A stretch of DNA of 64,000 nt from Myoxocephalus aenaeus. Taxonomy: Eukaryota; Chordata; Actinopteri; Perciformes; Cottidae. A program made the translations under genes and the position numbers. Below are positions 22,144 through 34,604 of this stretch, piece by piece. Numbering within the stretch: the first letter of the stretch is position 1; each line of letters opens with the position of its first letter. Under the pieces are notes generated by a model, which saw nothing but the letters and a program-made list of their open reading frames with translations, searched no databases and was not told where the DNA came from. The stretch lies in the NCBI GenBank assembly GCA_038501785.1, contig JBAMJR010000182.1, forward strand, positions 378,501-442,500. The letters are read 5' to 3'.

Positions 22144-23106
22144 TATTCAATTCAATTCAGTTTATTTTATATAGCCCAACATCACAAATACAAGTTTGCC
22201 TCGGAGGGCTTTACAATCTGTATACATAACATCCCTGTCCCGGGACCTCACATCGGATCAGGAAAAACTCCCCCAATAAAGATAGTAAAAACCCTTTCAC
22301 AGGGAAAAAGGGGAAGAAACCTGAGGGAGAGCAACAGAGGAGGATCCCTCTCCCCGGATGGACAGAAGCAATAGATGTCATGTGGCCAGAATGAATAGCG
22401 TAGTTACAGCACATTCAATGAATATGACAGAAATTATTCATATAATGAGTAGTAGGCATAGTCCACGATCCAGATAACCACGATCCATGAAGCAGAAGGA
22501 GGTAGAGAGGAGGGGGGGGGCCGCATCAGCAGGGCCATGGCAGCAGGCAGGACCGGTTCCAGGCCAGTTCCATCAGCAGGGCCATGGCAGCAGGCAGGAC
22601 CAGTTCCAGGCCGGTTCCATCAGCAGGGCCATGGCAGCAGGCAGGACCGGTTCCAGGCAGCCACGATCCATGGCGGGGGGGGGGGGGGGGGGGGGGGAGA
22701 ACCGGGGGCAGGACCGGTTCCAGGCAGCCATGAATCCATGGAAAAAGAAAGTAGAGTTAGTAATGTGCATTGAAGAGACAATAGTTTATCCAGAAGGAGA
22801 GAAAGAGGAGGAGAGGAGGAGCGAAAGAGGAAGAGAAGAGGAGCTCAGTGTATCCTAAGATGTCCCCCAGCAGTCTAAGCCTATAGCAGCATATCTAGGG
22901 GCTGGACCAGGGCAAACCTGAGCCAGCCCTAACTGTAAGCCTGAAACAGCTCTAACTATAAGCGCTATCAAAGAGGAAAGTCTTAAGTCTACTCTTAAAT
23001 GAGGTGACTGTGTCTGCCCCCCGGACTGAAAGTGGAAGCTGATTCCACAGAAGAGGAGCCCGATGACTGAAAGCTCTAGCCCCCAACCTACTTTTTAAGA
23101 CTCTGG
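22144..23106 (-). mobile_element. L2/CR1-type LINE, 3' end (C-terminus, 3' UTR and tail)
   Basis: Read on the minus strand, 23106 to 22952 encodes the typical C-terminal end of a fish LINE ORF2 (LLWNQLPLSVRGADTVTSFK, then SRLKTFLFDSAYS and a stop at 22952). About 800 bp of 3' UTR follow, with the conserved GGGTTTTTACTATC, GGGGGAGTTTTTCCTGATCC and TTGTAAAGCCCTCCGAGGC stretches, ending in GGGCTATATAAAATAAACTG and a TTGAA-repeat tail at 22144. Most likely it is the 3' part of the copy whose 5' part is at 24399-26240, but the segment between them is missing. Confidence 0.75.
22524..22697. repeat. 47-bp repeat (3 copies) and poly-G run inside the LINE UTR
   Basis: CATCAGCAGGGCCATGGCAG recurs at 22524, 22571 and 22618, a 47-bp spacing. 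An uninterrupted run of 24 G follows at 22674-22697. Both lie in the LINE 3' UTR (C-rich on the element's sense strand). Confidence 0.85.
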
Positions 23107-24398
23107 GAATAATAATAATAATAATAATGCATTTAATTTATATAGCGCTTTTCTTAATACTCAAAGTCGCTTTACACAACATATACAATGTCTTAAAATA
23201 AAAACCTATGCACTAAAACAAGTAGAATAATAAAACAGATAAAAAAATAATAAAAACAATAAGAGCACACAGTCAAACATTAAAAGCAGTTCTGAAGAGG
23301 TGGGTTTTGATTTGGGATTTGAATGTGGAGAGGACAGTGCAGTCACGGATGAGTTTGGGGAGAGAGTTCCAGAGGGAGGGGGCAGCTATAGAGAAGGCTC
23401 TGTCACCCCATGTCCGGTGCTTGGTCCTATGGGGGATGGATAGGAGGTTGGCATCAGAGGAGCGGAGCTGACGGGATGGAGTGTGGTGGTGGAGCAGGTC
23501 GGTGAGGTAGGAGGGGGCCTGATTATGGAGGGCTTTGTGAGTGAGAAGAAGGATTTTGTATTGGATCTGTTGTGGGACGGGGAGCCAGTGAAGGTTCTGG
23601 AGAACAGGGGTGATGTGGTCACGGGAGCGGGTGAGCAGGCGAGCAGCAGAGTTCTGGATGTACTGGAGTTTATTGAGGGTTTTGGATGTTGTGCCATAAA
23701 GAATGCTATTGCAGTAATCTATTCTGGAGGTGATGAAGGCGTGGATCAGGGTTTCGGCAGCAGATGAGGAGAGTGATGGGCGGAGACGGGCGATGTTTTT
23801 GAAGTGAAAGAAGGCAGTTCGGGTGATTTGCTTGACGTGGTGTTCGAAGGAGAGGTTGCTGTCAAACATGACTCCAAGGTTGCGGATGTGTGGGGAGGGA
23901 GACAGAGTGGAGTTGTCGATGGTGAGGGAGAAGTTGTGACTGGTTTTGGTGAGAGATTTGGGACCGATGATGATCATATCAGATTTATCACAGTTGAGTT
24001 TTAGAAAATTTGTTTGCATCCATGATTTAATGTCAGTGAGGCAGTCGGTCAGAGTGGAGTGAGTAGCAGTGGTGATGGCCTTTGTGGAGATGTAGAGCTG
24101 GACATCATCGGCGTAGCAGTGGAAGAGGAGACCATGTTGACGGGTAATGTTACCAAGAGGGAGCAGGTAGAGGATGAACAGAAGAGGACCAAGCACCGAA
24201 CCCTGGGGGACGCCCTGAGACAGAGGAGCGGTGGAGGAGGTGCAGCTGTTGATACTGATGAACTGTTGTCTGTTTGTTAGATATGATGTGAGCCAGGAGA
24301 GAGCAGTTCCAGAGATGTTGAGGGATGATTCGAGGCGGGAGAGAAGGATGCTGTGGTTGATGGTGTCGAAGGCTGCAGTGAGATTGAGGAGAATGAGA
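23107..24398 (-). mobile_element. 5'-truncated L2/CR1-type LINE copy with open reverse transcriptase frame
   Basis: On the minus strand a frame is open from the left junction at 24398 to the stop at 23273. It starts within reverse transcriptase motif A (LTAAFDTINHSILLSRL), continues through GVPQGSVLGPLLFILYL and the catalytic FHCYADD box, then the thumb and C-terminal region (IRNLGVMFDSNLSF, SRIDYCNSILYG, WGDRAFSIAAPSLWNSLP) and ends LFRTAFNV. The 3' UTR carries AAAGCGCTATATAAAT and ends in an ATT repeat at 23108-23128, typical of this LINE class. It lacks the endonuclease and the N-terminal RT region, so it cannot retrotranspose alone. The intact frame implies a fairly young insertion compared with the flanking copy. 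Confidence 0.85.
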
Positions 24399-26240
24399 AT
24401 GTCGTATCATCGGCATAACAGTGAAAGTTTATGGAGTGTTTTCTGATAATATTGCCTAAAGGAAGCATATACAAGGTGAATAAAATTGGTCCAAGCACAG
24501 AACCTTGTGGAACTCCATGACGAACGGCGGTCGTCATCGAGGCCTCATCGTTTACAAATACAAACTGAGATCTATCTGATAAATACGACTTAAACCAGCT
24601 TAATGCTGTACCTTTAATACCAATCGACTGGTCTAGTCTCTGTAATAAGATGTCATGGTCAATGGTGTCAAATGCTGCACTAAGGTCTAACAGGACAAGT
24701 ACAGAGACAAGTCCCCTATCTGATGCAACTAGAAGGTCATTAGTAATTGTCACTAGTGCTGTCTCTGTGCTATGATGCTTTCTAAATCCTGACTGAAACT
24801 CCTCAAATAAACTATTGTTATGTAAAAAGTCACACAACTGATTTGCGACTACCTTCTCCAGTATCTTAGAGAGGAAGGGAAGGTTAGAGATAGGTCTGTA
24901 GTTAGCCAACACCTCTGGATCCAGGGTGGGCTTTTTAAGAAGAGGTTTAATTACAGCTACTTTAAAAGACTGTGGTACATGACCCATTAGTAAAGACCCA
25001 TTTATAATATCTAGTAGAGAGGTGCTAATTAAAGGTAAAACTTCCTTAAACAGCTTAGTCGGAACAGGGTCTAGGAGACAGGTAGAAGATTTAGAAGTAG
25101 AAACCATTGAAGACAGTTGGTCGAGGTTGATGGTAAAAAATCTATCCAGACACACAACAGGGCCCACAGCCTCCTCCATGGTCATCCCACCTGAGGATGG
25201 ACCGGCAGTAGTCGAGGGCAGGAGATCACCGATCCTGTCTCTAATAGCCAGAATCTTATCATTGAAGAAGTTCATAAAGTCATTACTACTGAGGTCTATA
25301 GGAATACACGGATCCACCGAGCTATGACTCTCAGCCAGCCTGGCCACAGTGCTAAAGAGAAACCTAGGGTTGCTCTTGTTTTTCTCTATTAGTGATGAGT
25401 AGTAGGCTCCTCTGGCATTACGGAGGGCCTTCTTATATGTTCTCAGACTATCCCGCCAAACCAACCGGGACTCCTCCAGACCGTTGGAACGCCATATGCC
25501 CTCAAGCTTCCTGATGCTTGCTTCAATATGCGGGTCTGAGGGTTGTACCATGGAGCGAGCCTCCTTTGCTTAATGATCCTCTTTTTTAGAGGGGCTATCG
25601 AGTCCAGTGTCACTCTCAGTGAGCCAGTAGCACCATCGACGAGCTGATCAATCTGGGAGGGAGTAAAGTTAGCACAGGAGTCCTCTATTATATTGAGACA
25701 TGGTAATGAATGAAATACAGAAGGAATCACTTCCTTAAATCTAGCAACAGCACCGTCAGTTAGACATCTGGTGTAAAAACTCTTGCCTAACGCTGTACAA
25801 TCTGGTAGTATAAACTCAAAAGTTATAAGGCAATGGTCTGATAAAAGAGGGTTCTGTGGAAACACTACTAAGTGCTCCACGTCAATGTCATATGTAAGAA
25901 CAAGGTCGAGGGTGTGGTTAAAGCAGTGAGTTGGTTTCTGTACTAACAATGAGCTAAATGCAACACTAAGGCTATCATTGCTAACATCCACATGAATATT
26001 AAAATCACCTACAATAATACCCTTATCAGTCTTAAGGACCAAACTTGACAAAAACTCTGAAAATTCAGATATAAATTCGGAGTACATACCTGGTGCCCGG
26101 TATACCACCACAAACAGAATTGGCTGTACTGTTTTCCAGGTTGGATGTGAAAGACTATCGTTCTCTGATAATGAAGGCTGCTGCGAGCTCTCATTCATCA
26201 AGGCGTCTGGCTTCAAGGAAAGGGCCGTCAAGCTCTAACG
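24399..26240 (-). pseudogene. LINE ORF2 relic: APE endonuclease plus reverse transcriptase, frameshifted
   Basis: Read on the minus strand. The endonuclease part (26231 down to about 25510) shows VVYRAPGMYSEF, GIIVGDFNIHVD and LLSDHCLITFEF, the APE motifs, but lacks the most N-terminal region. After APWYNPQTRILKQA a frameshift near 25510 moves into the second frame, with RKLEGIWRSNGLEESRLVWR and the RT motifs YRPISNLPFLSKILEKVV, LDLSAAFDTIDHDIL, HGVPQGSVLGPILFTLY and NFHCYADDT. The sequence then breaks at about 24399 into the second LINE copy. The family is the L2/CR1-type group common in teleosts (exact clade not tested). Inactive through 5' truncation, frameshift and 3' disruption. Confidence 0.85.
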
Positions 26241-27769
26241 CCCTTTAATTCCGTCACTTTTAGTTAGACATAACTCCGACGCCTGAATCTCACTCAATTA
26301 TATCTCTTCACGGAAAAGAAGTCTTCTGCATCTTTGACAGCTTGTTAGTGGCAGACTTTCTCTTTCAGTCCCGTCGTCTCCCCTCAGACAAAAGGAACGA
26401 TGCCGCTGGCTGTGCCCGCGCTCTCAGACGTAGGAATGCTAACGATACCACAGTTTGCCACTTCCAGCGTGACCCATTATAGAAACTCCCACATCCACCC
26501 GGAGGACCCGTCCCGGCTTTAAAGCACGGAGGTGACCCTGTCTCTGACCCGAGTGTCATGCAGCCGGCGTGGCCCGGGTCGTGAGAGAACCACAGATTCC
26601 AGGCCAGACTTGAGTTCCGCAGCGTCTAAAGTTTCATAACATATTGTGTGAACATGACGCCCTGGGTATTATGCTCGCTGCTTCAGTAATCCCCTCTGCA
26701 ACATAATAGCCTGTACTTAGGCAGGACAACAAAAGCACGAGGCAGGGGGAGCTTTAAAACACGGCATTGGATTTCGTGGCACGTATCTGTGGCATTCAGC
26801 GCTGTCTGCTGCCTGTCTGGAAGGAGCTGCACATGAAGGGGGGGCTAACTTCAGGGGACCTCGAGAACACAAGCAAATGTGTCAGGTAATACGATGATGC
26901 GCTCAGAGACAAAAACACATCGGCTCCTCAAGCCTGTTTCTGAGACCAAATGTGGAAGATAAGTCCACACAGTTCACACAATGCGACCGGCTCAGATGTG
27001 CAATAACACGTGCTGCCTGCAGCTGTTGGGCTCTACAAGCAGAGAGCTGGTAGAACAGCACAGCTAGTGGGTCACCTGTTAGAATGAGTAGAAACGGACC
27101 ATCGGTGGTCCTTTGCTCACATGCTCAACGTCACCAGCTCAGTAGCTTCCTGACCAGTGAACATGGGGTTAACGTGAATTCAAACAAAAGCACTTGCTTA
27201 GTTTCAGGATAACCATCATGGTTGGGTCTAAGATAAGAACTTAAACAAGAACATCAACTTAGCAAACCGGGCTACTGGAAACATGGCGGCCGGCTTCCTT
27301 AAAGGACCCGCCCCCTATGTGGGAGCTTACGGCTTGTTCTAAGCTAACGAAATCACAAGCATTCGTATTTTCAGGTGATATACAGGTTAAGAAACCCCCT
27401 GAATGGTCTCCTCCGGCTCTCCACCATCTCCTCCCCTGTGATTCTCTACAAACATTTCTCACTGCATACCTGAACAGCTTTGTGTTTCCACTGGGACGTC
27501 CTGGGCTCGAGGCCACCAACCAGACACAGTTAAACAATACGTCTGACTGTTGGTGGAACAGCATCGTTATTATGAGGAGAGCAGGTTATGCATTGTTCAG
27601 GGTCAGCTCATTGTGGACGTATGCTCATCATCATTTGAATGGACCGATAAAAATGAAATAGGATCAAAGTTTGTACAGAGAACTGAGAAGTTGTTTTTAA
27701 ATTGTCCCAAGTACATATCTTCATCACAATTCTTAACAGTTGAAATATTTAAAACATGTTTCATATACA

Positions 27770-27770
<1 letters not shown>
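26241..27770 (+). other. Intron, no genes seen
   Basis: GC-richer unique sequence. The short open frames at 26365 and 27259-27661 lack any recognisable domain. No repeat structure is evident. Confidence 0.5.

Positions 27771-27857
<87 letters not shown>
27771..27857. repeat. Compound (TA)n(GA)n microsatellite
   Basis: About 25 TA dinucleotides (27771-27820) switch directly to about 18 GA dinucleotides (27821-27857). Confidence 0.97.
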
Positions 27858-27859
<2 letters not shown>

Positions 27860-28725
27860 CAGTGAAACATGTGCTCAGGACAGAAGGTCTCAGAGCGTGA
27901 AAGCATGCAGGGAGCGTCTGGAAGAGGCCGTGAGGTCACGTCCTCCTCTGGAAGCAGGTGTCTAGAGCAACACGTGTCCAGAACACTCCCAGGGCCCGGA
28001 GCCGGGGTCAGGTCAGGTCAGGGGCCCTGACCCCGGCTCTCCAGCGCTGCGGGGCCACAGGTCATTGTAGTGCCGTTGAAGCAGCAGAACTACAGAAATG
28101 CTCAACTGACAACATTTTGGTCGACGACCACCTGATTCAACTTTAATACAAATCAACGTTCAGTCCTTCACTCTTAATGTAAAGAGTCCAGGGATCAATG
28201 CCCAACCCTCTGAGTCTTTGTGTAGAACTGATCATGAAACCAAGTCCCATCCCACCACAGCCATCTTTCCTCCATCACTACCGCTGTAGGACCCTGCTGG
28301 TGTGGTTTCTGCTGCAGTGTTCACCCCTCGGTCTGTATTGGCTGCTGGGGATTGTGGAAGTGATTTGTAAGAGCTCTTTGTGGCCTGAAGTCATGCAGTT
28401 AATGGATTATAGACTCACAGCCCATTAGACAGAGCCTGCGGGCTGTTTACAAGCTGCTCGAGCATCAACCCAATCACCTCCTGCTGCTCCGTCAGTGGAG
28501 CTCCATCAGGTGTCCGTGGAGCGACACTATGGGACAGGCCTTTAACAACAGGGTGAACAGGAATCAGAGAGGAGGAAGATTCATGATCAGCTGTTAGTGT
28601 TCCTGTAACCAACTGCAGTCAGCGGACAGACCTCTACACGTTATGTTTCTGTGTGGTAGATCTACTGGACATGGACTGTTGGTGTTATTATCAGAATCAG
28701 AATCAGCTGTATTGGCCATGTGGGT

Positions 28726-28763
<38 letters not shown>

Positions 28764-29595
28764 TCTGGTTACACATGGCTCTCGCCGTACATATGATATA
28801 CAAATAATGATTGTCCTCTCATTGGAGTCATTTCCACTGGAGACCGGGGAACGTGTCCCTGACTATGATTCACTCAGAAACAATGTCTGAAAACAACACA
28901 GATAGTTGAGTTTATATTGTCAAGACTTGTGACCAAAAGCATGAGACTTGATTGGACTCAAAGACCTGAGACTTGGACTAGTAACCAAAGACTTGGTAAC
29001 ATGTGTGGGTGCAGACTAGTGGCAGCCACAGAGAAGTGACATGAAGACTCTCGGCTATCAGCGTTCTGAAGGTATGGTGTCATTTTAACATTTCAGTAGA
29101 GCATAGACATGAAGGTCAATGAAAGGTCAGGCAGGGAAGGACAGTACATGTGCATCACAAGAACCATGCTGCGTTCACAGCACTCAGTGAATGTGAGCGC
29201 TGGTGGTCATCGCGTGGCTCTCGCTGGACGTGGAGAGAAGAGGCTGATGCTGCTGTGGAAGGCCGTGACATCAGATAACCACGCTGTGTGTTTGCTGTCA
29301 GCGCGTTAGTATCACGTCTCCATCAGAGGAAGCCGTTACTGTGTGAGTCATATTCAGGCAGCATTCATAAAGCCAGTGTGGTCCTCCCCAGACCCAGAAC
29401 CCAAACACACACCAGTGGTCGCTCTCACACTCCATTACACACACACAGTGATGCTGAAGGGGCTTTTCTAGTTGAGTGCATTTACTGAAAGTACAAATGT
29501 CTGAAACTCAAATAGAATTGAAGAGTTTGTTATTGTGACTCCGTTTCAGCATCTAAGAGTAAATACAGGGCTATCGGCAGCATGCTACGCTAATG

Positions 29596-29596
<1 letters not shown>
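27858..29596 (+). other. Intron, with a CA microsatellite
   Basis: No gene recognised. AATCAGAATCAGCTGTATTG at 28697-28716 is the kind of tail seen on fish RTE-type LINEs, followed by a CA run at 28727-28760. The rest is unremarkable. Confidence 0.5.
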
Positions 29597-29659
<63 letters not shown>

Positions 29660-29808
29660 TGCAGCCCTGGCAGCTGTTCTGTGTTGGGACAGAAGGTTCT
29701 GATGTGGATGTGATGGAACCCTTTGGGAGCTGCAACGGGTTCCCTCTCCGTGGTAATTAGAGTGGGCAGAACGCTGATGTACACACACACACACACACAC
29801 ACACACAC
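29597..29808. repeat. (GT)n and (AC)n microsatellites facing each other
   Basis: GT repeats at 29597-29654 and AC repeats at 29781-29808 lie 126 bp apart. Being complementary, they form a potential inverted pair around a unique loop. Confidence 0.9.
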
Positions 29809-30539
29809 TGATTGGTCCTCAGTGCTGTGATCAGGGCGATGCTCTACCGTACTGTTAAAGTAATGTGGTAAACAAAGTGATTCACTTTACTCTCAGGTTA
29901 TAAAAGACGTCTGCAGAAGCCCTGCCAGAGATGTTCTTGTAATATTAGCATTTAAAGTGCAAAGAGCCGTTCTGTGTCTAGCTTAGCTTAGCATAACACA
30001 CTCCGGCACGAGTTGCAGCGTCTACAAGGATTGGATGAATTCATGAGAATGCACTCACACGTATCTGTTGAAGATGTGTGGTCATGGTGCTGAGAGCCTT
30101 CAGGACCCAACAGAGACACGCAAAGCATGCTGGGAGAGAACACAGGTAGCAGATCCAGCCCTCTCTTTATTGACAGCTTTATGTTGTGTTTTCATAGATC
30201 ATGTGTCCGTGACGTAGAGACGCTTCATACCAAGAATAAGAAAAGCATCAGCACACGACTACCTCAGTGGAGCTGGAACAGAACGTCTGCTGGACCAATC
30301 AGCCGGCCCATGATCTTCAGCGGCCTTCCTCTGGGGACCATGACATTTCCATCGTCTCTGCTCTTTAAATGTTGAAACATGGTGACAGGTGACAGATCTT
30401 GCTCCATGGAGACGACAGGGAAAGTCAGCGGATGACAACGGTTCATCCTCTGGGGAGCAGGGGTATTCTTTACAAATGTCATGTTCTTTTCTATGCCTCC
30501 CAGCTTGCGACAAAACATATGGATATGGATATGTACATA

Positions 30540-30540
<1 letters not shown>
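29809..30540 (+). other. Intron, no genes seen
   Basis: Unique sequence; a short TAGCTTAGCTTAGCATAA motif near 29979 recalls the dispersed repeat at 2355. Confidence 0.45.
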
Positions 30541-30614
<74 letters not shown>

Positions 30615-30840
30615 TGGAGGCGGGGGCCGTGTGCTGGAGGCGGGGCTGCATGCTGGAGGCGGGGCCACGTGCTGGAGGCGGGGCTGCATGCTGGAGGCGG
30701 GGCTGCATGCTGGAGGCGGGGCCACGTGCTGGAGACGGGACCGTGTGCTGGAGGCGGGGCTGCGTGCTGGAGGCGGGGCTGCGTGCTGGAGGCGGGGCTG
30801 CATGCTGGAGGCGGGGCCACGTGCTGGAGGCGGGGCGCGT
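30541..30840. repeat. (TA)n microsatellite followed by 19-bp GC-rich minisatellite
   Basis: About 35 TA dinucleotides to 30611, then about 12 units of GCTGGAGGCGGGGCTGCAT (19 bp) with variants CCACGT and CCGTGT in the last six bases. The GC-rich units contain GGGGC runs. Open frames over this region on both strands (Tyr-Ile repeats followed by Ala/Gly/Pro/Arg repeats) are artefacts. Confidence 0.95.
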
Positions 30841-31188
30841 GTATGAGGCGGGGCCGCGGTTCCGGACCACTGAGCACCGGACCGCCCACAACCGAACACA
30901 CTGAGATTGCCTCACATATCCACGCCTTCAGCAAACCAATCTGCCACCTGGCGCTCACACGGGTTCACAGGAGACGTGAGACCCAGAGCTGCATTCAGTT
31001 CAGCAGCTGAGTCGGACTCTGACCGCGGGCCTGGTCCAGCCCCAGGTGTAGGTGCTGTATGGATCTGCTCCTTCACCCCCGTGTGTTCTTGTTAAGCCAA
31101 GAGATTCCAGACTCAACTATCTGCCATCTTCCTCCTCCGTTTATCTGCTCACAGCAGGCTCACCAGCTCACACCGGCAAGCAGCCTAC

Positions 31189-31232
<44 letters not shown>

Positions 31233-32146
31233 CACTGCCTGGGTGTTGCCGGCTGATAAAGAAGCAATTAGAGCCATCAGATCCCGTCTGCTGGATCTCC
31301 TCGCTGGTGACATTGACAGTTACTTTATTTTCCCGGTCCGGGTCCCGTGATGACGCCTCTAAGTCGCGGGGACTTTCTTTAACTTTCCCGTCACGCTGTG
31401 AAGGCCGTCTGTCAGGAAGTTACCTGCTCCGGCACCAGGAGGCCGGATGACACTCCATTCCCTCCACGGGACCCGGCACAATGGCTTCAGTCCAGATACC
31501 GGAGCTCAGTGGAGGATTTAACGCCTTGATATTGATCATGTTCCGTGCATTATGTTCTTATTGAGATTGACGCCTCATGGCTGTTGGCTGTCGGCTCCAT
31601 CAGCCGAGTCTCCATTGCTAGGCTTGCCTGGAGGCGGAGCTACCTCTTGAGGTGTGCTTGTCTCAAAGGCTGCAGTACACACCGTGTGCCACCGGGCCCA
31701 GCTGTTGGTTTGGTGTTGTCAGTAATAGCATCAGGCATCTCAGGCGGGTCCTGCCTGGTCCCTGTCTTTCAGAGCGACAGGGGGTCAGCCTCTGCTTTGT
31801 GAGGATCTGTTCCCTGGTTCTCTCCTTAGTACTGATCCTCTCTAGACCTCCATCAGTCCAGACCATCATGACTAGATATTTCTATATGTCAAGTTATCCT
31901 GAACGCTCGTCATCGGGTCGGATTCCCCATGAAATCAGATGAAACCATGAACTTCTGGTTCATGGTTTCATGAACCTTCAGCTCAGCTCCAAAGGCCTCC
32001 AGCAGCGACCAGCCCTCCTCCTCCTCCTCCTCCTCCTCCAGGAGCAGAGCTCCATCCCACTGGGAGCCGATGCTGACGCCATGCTGCTGAAGCCCGGCCG
32101 TATTGCTGGGCCTGCTGGAGGGAGGAGAGACGGGGAACCAGAACCA
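30841..32146 (+). other. Intron, with CA repeat, CTC repeat and a short hairpin
   Basis: A CA run sits at 31192-31230 and a CTC run at 32013-32039. A perfect 14-bp hairpin (31939-31952 with 31958-31971, stem ATGAAACCATGAAC, 5-nt loop) is present. No gene recognised. Confidence 0.6.
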
Positions 32147-32243
32147 ATTCTATTCAGTTCACTTTATTTTATACAGCCCAACATCACACATACAAATGAT
32201 CCTCAGGGCTTTACAATGTGTATACAACATCCTGTCCCGGACC
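32147..32243 (-). mobile_element. LINE 3'-tail fragment
   Basis: ATTCTATTCAGTTCACTTTA, TTTTATACAGCCCAACATCA and AGGGCTTTACAATGTGTATA match the tail of the LINE at 22144 in the same orientation. Only about 100 bp remain, a severely 5'-truncated copy. Confidence 0.75.
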
Positions 32244-32610
32244 AACATGAGAGGTTCTCTAAAAGGACCCGGACACACGCTTGCTTTTGTCCACAGGGAG
32301 CGCCAAAACCAACACAAAATAATCTGAACATCAGAGTTTTTTCTTCAGCAGCTCTTTATTTGGAAGTGTTAAAGAGACAGTCCACTGTATGAGCGAGTCA
32401 TCAGCCCTTCATGTTGCTATATATAAAGCACAATGCTGTTTGTATTGCCATGACATGTTGCTATTATGTTGGAAATTCCATTTTCCAAATGTAAATCCAA
32501 AATACAGGACATGGTTGACTGTTCTCTGTGACCTGATGGTTAGATTTTCCAACGTGGATTCTCAGTTGGTCAGACTGTCATCTGTCATGTCTTCACCGCT
32601 GACAGCAAGC

Positions 32611-32752
32611 AGCTTCGTCTTTTCTTCTTCTTCTTCTTCTTCTTCTTCGTCTTTTCTTCTTCTTCTTCTTCTTCTTCTTCTTCTTCGTCTTCGTCTTCGT
32701 CTTCGTCTTCTTCTTCTCTTCTTCTTCTCTTCTTCTTTGTCTTCTCTTCTTC
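32611..32752. repeat. (CTT)n trinucleotide tract
   Basis: An imperfect pyrimidine tract of CTT with interspersed CGT units (TCGTCTTCGTCTTCGTCTTC), purine-only on the other strand apart from the CG sites. Confidence 0.95.
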
Positions 32753-33982
32753 CTGTTTCTGATGGAAACGTTCGTCACATTAATGTGTTCAAGGACCCTT
32801 GAAAGATGAAAGTGCTTTTGCTTCTGGCCGTGATGAATGGTGTCATTTTGGCGATCGTTTAAATAATCAAATCCCGGGGTTCAAAGGGTATTAAGCGTGT
32901 TTGTTAATGACTTTTGGGTGGACGTGTCTGACAGTGAGACAAAAGGACCAAAGAGTTCTCCACATTCTGGGTCTAACCCTCACCCCTGTGAAGGCCTTAC
33001 TGGGCCCAGCACCACCCAAACCTTTTAGAAGACTCTTCTTCTTTCCTTTTAGAATCTACGCCTCTAGTGCCACCAACACATCTCAACCTGTTTACAACTA
33101 TTATGTTGTCAGATCACCTTGAAATGTGCTCAACACATTCATGCTCCCATGAGGATGAACCCTTTGTCTGTTAGTATTCTGCATAAAGACCATGAAGGTC
33201 TTGTCCTCTGCAGCCCTGCCAACAGAAGTAGAATAGATGATAGATGGATGGATAGTATATTGTACATGTAGCTTTAATAACACAGTAAACCTCTCTCTCT
33301 AATTATAAACCAAGAATGTTACTGCAGCAACAGAATCAGTTACGTTTTCACAGCACCACTTGTTGTTTTTTCCTCCACCTTAACTCGATTTGCTCGCATT
33401 AGAAAGGTGCAGATCAAGTGCCGGAGTCCCTTGTTTCTTTTAATTGGTGCCAAATATTCTAACTGCCCAGATCTGCCCTCCGGCTGCTCACACCGGGATG
33501 CCCTCGCTCCTCAGCTGGGTCTTATTGAGAGCATGTGTAGGTGTGGCGTCTGCTTGATTAAAGTGATGATGGGGATGAGGAAGAGCTTTCTTTGAGAAAC
33601 AATGGCTCTGTTGTCTTTTGTCCCCGTCTCTCCAGCCGGCTGTTGGTCCACACGAGAAAAACCTTGGTGTTTCCATGAAGGCTCATGTTGTGCTTGAAGG
33701 CCAACAGTCCGCTCAGTGGTTGGTTGGACTCTAGGTGTGAAGGCGTAGACGGGTTAACCGCTCCCTGGTCCTTGTTTTAAAGCAGCGTTAAGACTGCAGA
33801 GCTGTGATGAAGAGAGGGAGTGATGCAGAGTAGTACAGCGCTGTGATGGATGGATGAGTCGTTCAGCCCAGACGCTGCTCTGAAGGTCTATCTACATGTT
33901 GATTCATTCACTCACTAAGGAGAGATTGGAGGCACATTATTTGAGTTATTTCCAATTTCCTCTGAAGAGTTTTATTATGAGA

Positions 33983-33984
<2 letters not shown>
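32753..33984 (+). other. Intron, no genes seen
   Basis: Unique sequence with short chance frames only. Confidence 0.5.
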
Positions 33985-34051
<67 letters not shown>

Positions 34052-34061
34052 TATATATATA
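33985..34061. repeat. (TA)n microsatellite
   Basis: About 32 TA dinucleotides, interrupted near the right end by CAG in TATACAGTATATA. Confidence 0.97.
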
Positions 34062-34531
34062 GACGAGAAGCCAATCAGTTCTATGTAAATTCAAACATTC
34101 AGCAGAATGGAATTATCCTTTATTTTCTAAACTCATTTTTCCACCACTTTTTGTTACAAATTCTGGTTTTCATCATCAATGCAAATATGTAGGAAGAGAT
34201 GTTCCCAGCACAGCACCCATATGTACAGGTGCATTCTGAGGTCTTTTCATCGTTGTCAGCGTATCACACACAGACATCACGGGTTGCGTAGAAGCAAAGT
34301 GCCTTGCGGCAGCAGAGTGAAACCCTAAACTCTGTCTTCCCATCATGATACCTTTGTTTCCCTGCAGCCGCAGTCGGGCTGGGAAAGTCCAGAGTGTAAG
34401 TGATCCTCATCCTCATGTCAGGCCTGTCGGTCTGCAGCAGGTCTGCACACCTCCATCAGGGGGTTCTCCCTCCTCTCCTGATCACAGCCTCCATCAGGGG
34501 GTTCTCCCACCTCTCCTGTCCTCTTGTCTCC

Positions 34532-34536
34532 TATAT

Positions 34537-34604
<68 letters not shown>

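Noticed and set aside
30259..31010. Overlapping frames with Tyr-Ile repeats and Ala/Pro/Arg repeats
   Set aside because: TA microsatellite and 19-bp GC-rich repeat translated in several frames; not a gene.
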